Shown here in pieces: positions 6,156 to 7,542 of a stretch of 7,542 bases of DNA. A model generated the notes under the pieces. It worked only from the letters and a program-made list of their open reading frames with translations. It did not search any database and was not told where the DNA came from. This DNA comes from an uncultured Bdellovibrio sp. GTDB taxonomy: Bacteria > Bdellovibrionota > Bdellovibrionia > Bdellovibrionales > Bdellovibrionaceae. The stretch spans positions 1 through 7,542 of the forward strand of contig NZ_CAMLDV010000166.1 in the NCBI RefSeq assembly GCF_946478835.1, given 5' to 3'. How positions within the stretch are numbered: the stretch's first letter is position 1; each line of letters opens with the position of its first letter. Both the position numbers and the translations under genes were made by a program.

Positions 6156-6587
6156 TTAAGCAGCCACTTTCTTCTTGCGAGCTGCAGAAGGATCGATGTG
6201 GTATTGCTTCACTTTACGATAAAGAGTCGCGCGACCAATACCCAAAGCTTTTGCAGCTTCAGTCAAGTTGCCTTTGTATTGAACGATCGCGTTCTCGATA
6301 GCTTGCGCTTCAAGTTCTTCCATTTTTTGTACGTTGGAAGAAGTTACAGTAGCTGTCGGGAATTGGATTACGTTTCCACCCGCGTCTGAGTTGATTGGGC
6401 TTGAGCCGGAAATCAACGCAGGAACACCTGCTACTAGTTGTTGTCTGAAAAATGCATTATCAAGCCCTTCACGCCATTGCGCTGAAGAATATGCTTGAAC
6501 TGTCACATCGTGGTTCTCCCAGTACTTCTTTGTATTCTCGATAGTTTCCTGGTTATCGCTCACCACGATCATTACTGTGCGTGACAT
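6156..6587 (-). CDS. Short Fis-type (HTH_8) transcriptional regulator
   Basis: The 143-residue protein ends in a Fis/NtrC-type DNA-binding domain at about 90-132 (ELEAQAIENAIVQYKGNLT, then AAKALGIGRATLYRKVKQY). The recognition helix is GIGRATLYRKVK (116-127), followed by a basic tail RKKK. The first ~55 residues start like a receiver strand (VMIVVSDNQE) but are too short for a full response-regulator fold and lack the acidic pair and the obvious phospho-acceptor Asp. There is no AAA+ sigma-54 domain, so it is not an activator of the NtrC type by itself. It probably dimerises and binds DNA as a nucleoid-like or specific regulator. The start is secure: GGGGAGGA lies 5 nt before the ATG. A sigma-28 promoter about 50 bp upstream suggests control by FliA. 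It has its own terminator, so it is likely monocistronic. Confidence 0.88.
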   Translation of the reverse strand: MSRTVMIVVSDNQETIENTKKYWENHDVTVQAYSSAQWREGLDNAFFRQQLVAGVPALISGSSPINSDAGGNVIQFPTATVTSSNVQKMEELEAQAIENAIVQYKGNLTEAAKALGIGRATLYRKVKQYHIDPSAARKKKVAA

Positions 6588-6639
6588 TTAGTCCTCCCCT
6601 TTTGAAACATTAACAAATGCTAATTGACTCACTTTGTAC

Positions 6640-6666
6640 CTATCGGCGTTTCATCGTGAGAATTTA
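6640..6666 (-). promoter_or_regulatory. Sigma-28 (FliA-type) promoter of the Fis-type regulator
   Basis: The minus strand reads TAAA (6663-6666), exactly 15 bases, then GCCGATAG (6640-6647). The FliA consensus is TAAA-N15-GCCGATAA, so 11 of 12 key bases match at the ideal spacing. Start of transcription would be near 6631, giving a leader of about 45 nt to the ATG at 6587. The 274-bp gap upstream also holds the dps terminator and an A/T-rich stretch with no other clear element. Confidence 0.7.
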
Positions 6667-6801
6667 GGGCTAGTTGCAATTTTTTTTTGAGACACTTCAA
6701 AGGGGCTAAAACACTGGACTTTTGGACCACTAAAAATACCCTCTTGACGGGGTTTTAGAATCAAACGCCTATTTTCTATACAAATCGCAAGCCTAGATTC
6801 G

Positions 6802-6835
6802 AAAAAAAACGCCGACTCATTGCCGACGTTTTTTT
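6802..6835 (-). terminator. Strand-specific terminator of dps
   Basis: In minus-strand RNA, ACGUCGGC (6822-6829) pairs with GUCGGCGU (6809-6816) over 8 bp around AAUGA, using two G.U pairs, and a run of U follows. On the plus strand those pairs become A-C mismatches, so the hairpin works only for minus-strand RNA. It lies about 30 bases after the dps stop. Confidence 0.8.
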
Positions 6836-6861
6836 AATCTTAATCTTTTCGGAATTGAAAA

Positions 6862-7368
6862 TTACTCTTCAAGAAGACTGCGAAGCATCCATGCGTTTTT
6901 CTCATGAAGCTGCATTCTTTGAGTGAGAAGATCCGCACTCACTTCGTCCCCTGCTTTTTCTACGCGCGGGAAAATAGAGCGCGCTGTTTTCACAACCGCT
7001 TCTTGGCCTTCAACAAGTTGTTGGATCATTTCTTTTGCAGAAGGAACGCCGTCTGGTTCTTCAATAGAAGTGAGCTTTGAGAATTCTTTGTAAGTGCCTG
7101 GCGCAGGAACCCCCAAAGAGCGGATGCGTTCTGCGATCAGGTCTACGGCCAATGCAAGCTCTGTGTATTGAGCTTCAAACATCAAGTGCAGTGTTTGAAA
7201 CATGGGGCCCGTGACGTTCCAGTGGAAGTTGTGTGTTTTAAGATAAAGAGTGTAAGAGTCCGCCAGAAGACGAGAAAGACCTTCTGCGATTTTTTCGCGA
7301 TCTGATGTGGAGATACCAATGTCGATCATTGGTTTGTCAGCTGTGTTTTTCTTTTTTGATGATTTCAT
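6862..7368 (-). CDS. dps: Dps-family ferritin-like DNA-protection protein
   Basis: The 168-residue protein is a Dps miniferritin, expected to assemble as a 12-subunit shell that oxidises Fe(II) with hydrogen peroxide, stores iron and shields DNA. All inter-subunit ferroxidase ligands are present at the family spacing: His49 (FHWN), His61, Glu65, Asp76 and Glu80 (AVDLIAERI), corresponding to E. coli His51, His63, Asp67, Asp78 and Glu82. Helix 4 has the usual [11 protein letters not shown] (154-164). The N-terminal tail is lysine-rich (KSSKKK), the feature that gives E. coli Dps direct DNA binding, so DNA binding is plausible here. AAAGGTGAG lies just before the ATG and supports the start. The gene is monocistronic: a terminator precedes its promoter region and another follows the gene. 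Control by stationary phase or peroxide is usual for the family; no OxyR, Fur or PerR box is certain here. Confidence 0.95.
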   Translation of the reverse strand: MKSSKKKNTADKPMIDIGISTSDREKIAEGLSRLLADSYTLYLKTHNFHWNVTGPMFQTLHLMFEAQYTELALAVDLIAERIRSLGVPAPGTYKEFSKLTSIEEPDGVPSAKEMIQQLVEGQEAVVKTARSIFPRVEKAGDEVSADLLTQRMQLHEKNAWMLRSLLEE

Positions 7369-7446
7369 AACTCACCTTTCCTAATGGGATTCTCAAAGAC
7401 TAAACCAAAAGTAGATGATGAGGTAGAACTCCAATTATTGACGTCG

Positions 7447-7471
7447 CTGCGTTAGGACCTGCAAACGCAGG
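7447..7471. promoter_or_regulatory. Overlapping inverted repeats upstream of dps
   Basis: CTGCGTT (7447-7453) and AACGCAG (7464-7470) are exact inverted repeats, and CCTGC (7458-7462) with GCAGG (7467-7471) form a second, overlapping palindrome. They sit about 80-100 bp before the dps start, near a poor -35-like TTGCAG. They could be an operator or a secondary terminator element of the upstream gene. No known regulator's box is recognisable. Confidence 0.25.
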
Positions 7472-7475
7472 AAAG

Positions 7476-7506
7476 AAAAACGCCAAGCTGTTAGGCTTGG
7501 CGTTTT
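7476..7506 (-). terminator. Terminator of the gene at the right edge
   Basis: AAAACGCCAAGC (7477-7488) pairs perfectly with GCTTGGCGTTTT (7495-7506) around a six-base loop. On the minus strand the T run extends to TTTTTCTTT. It lies 15 bases after the TAA of the partial gene and isolates dps from it. Confidence 0.85.
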
Positions 7507-7520
7507 AGTGGTTCTAAATT

Positions 7521-7542
7521 TTATACTGCTTCAGCTACGCGA
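7521..7542 (-). CDS. C-terminal end of an unidentified gene (partial)
   Basis: Only the last codons lie in the window: minus strand ...R-V-A-E-A-V, then TAA at 7521-7523. The other two minus frames stop at 7531-7533 and 7535-7537. The call rests mainly on the strong terminator immediately downstream. Six residues are too few to name a product. Confidence 0.5.

Noticed and set aside
6705..6765. Inverted CTAAAAC/GTTTTAG and repeated TGGAC upstream of the FliA promoter
   Set aside because: Short, A/T-rich and widely spaced; expected by chance and not linked to any gene start.
6722..6780. Plus-strand TTGACG followed by TATTTT-like boxes
   Set aside because: Spacing is about 20 bp, the -10 is poor, and no plus-strand gene follows.

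Overview
The window most resembles a predatory deltaproteobacterium-like genome (Bdellovibrionota, probably Bdellovibrio or a close relative). This is an inference from the mid-40s GC content, dense coding with short gaps, a secreted EndA-type nuclease, a rhomboid protease, a lone S41 protease with a PDZ domain, a short Fis-type regulator, and a small lipoprotein ending in a four-cysteine module familiar from secreted proteins of that group. No rRNA, tRNA, CRISPR, insertion sequence or phage gene is visible, so this looks like chromosomal backbone.

Layout. The only plus-strand gene is a small lipoprotein at 237-614. All other genes run on the minus strand. Read in their direction of transcription (right to left) they are: the last codons of an unidentified gene at the right edge (7521-7542) with its terminator; dps (6862-7368) with its terminator; a Fis-type regulator (6156-6587) behind a good sigma-28 (FliA) promoter and followed by a terminator; a PDZ-S41 protease (4874-6079); then a probable operon of an unknown single-pass membrane protein (4087-4704), an RDD-domain membrane protein (2830-4047) and a rhomboid protease (1886-2833). 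The last two overlap by 4 bp (ATGA). Next come the secreted nuclease endA (898-1785) with its own structured leader, its terminator at 831-862, and a candidate small RNA at about 627-732 that ends at a hairpin facing the lipoprotein gene. No gene-free stretch exceeds 300 bases.

How the genes may work together. Several products act at or beyond the inner membrane: nuclease, intramembrane protease, S41/PDZ protein, RDD protein and lipoprotein. This suits an organism that remodels its own envelope and digests macromolecules outside the cytoplasm. The sigma-28 promoter ties the Fis-type regulator to the flagellar regulon. Dps would protect DNA and store iron.

Main points for a second look: (1) the minus-strand GGA-rich small RNA candidate at 627-732, with extended -10 box, AAGGAA loop hairpin and GNRA-capped terminator; (2) the near-consensus FliA promoter at 6640-6666; (3) the S41 protein with glutamine where CtpA enzymes have their catalytic lysine; (4) two mutually exclusive hairpins in the endA leader, one covering the ribosome-binding region; (5) the rhomboid with an unusually large loop between its first two membrane segments. 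All structures were found by eye; no folding, homology search or expression data were available.
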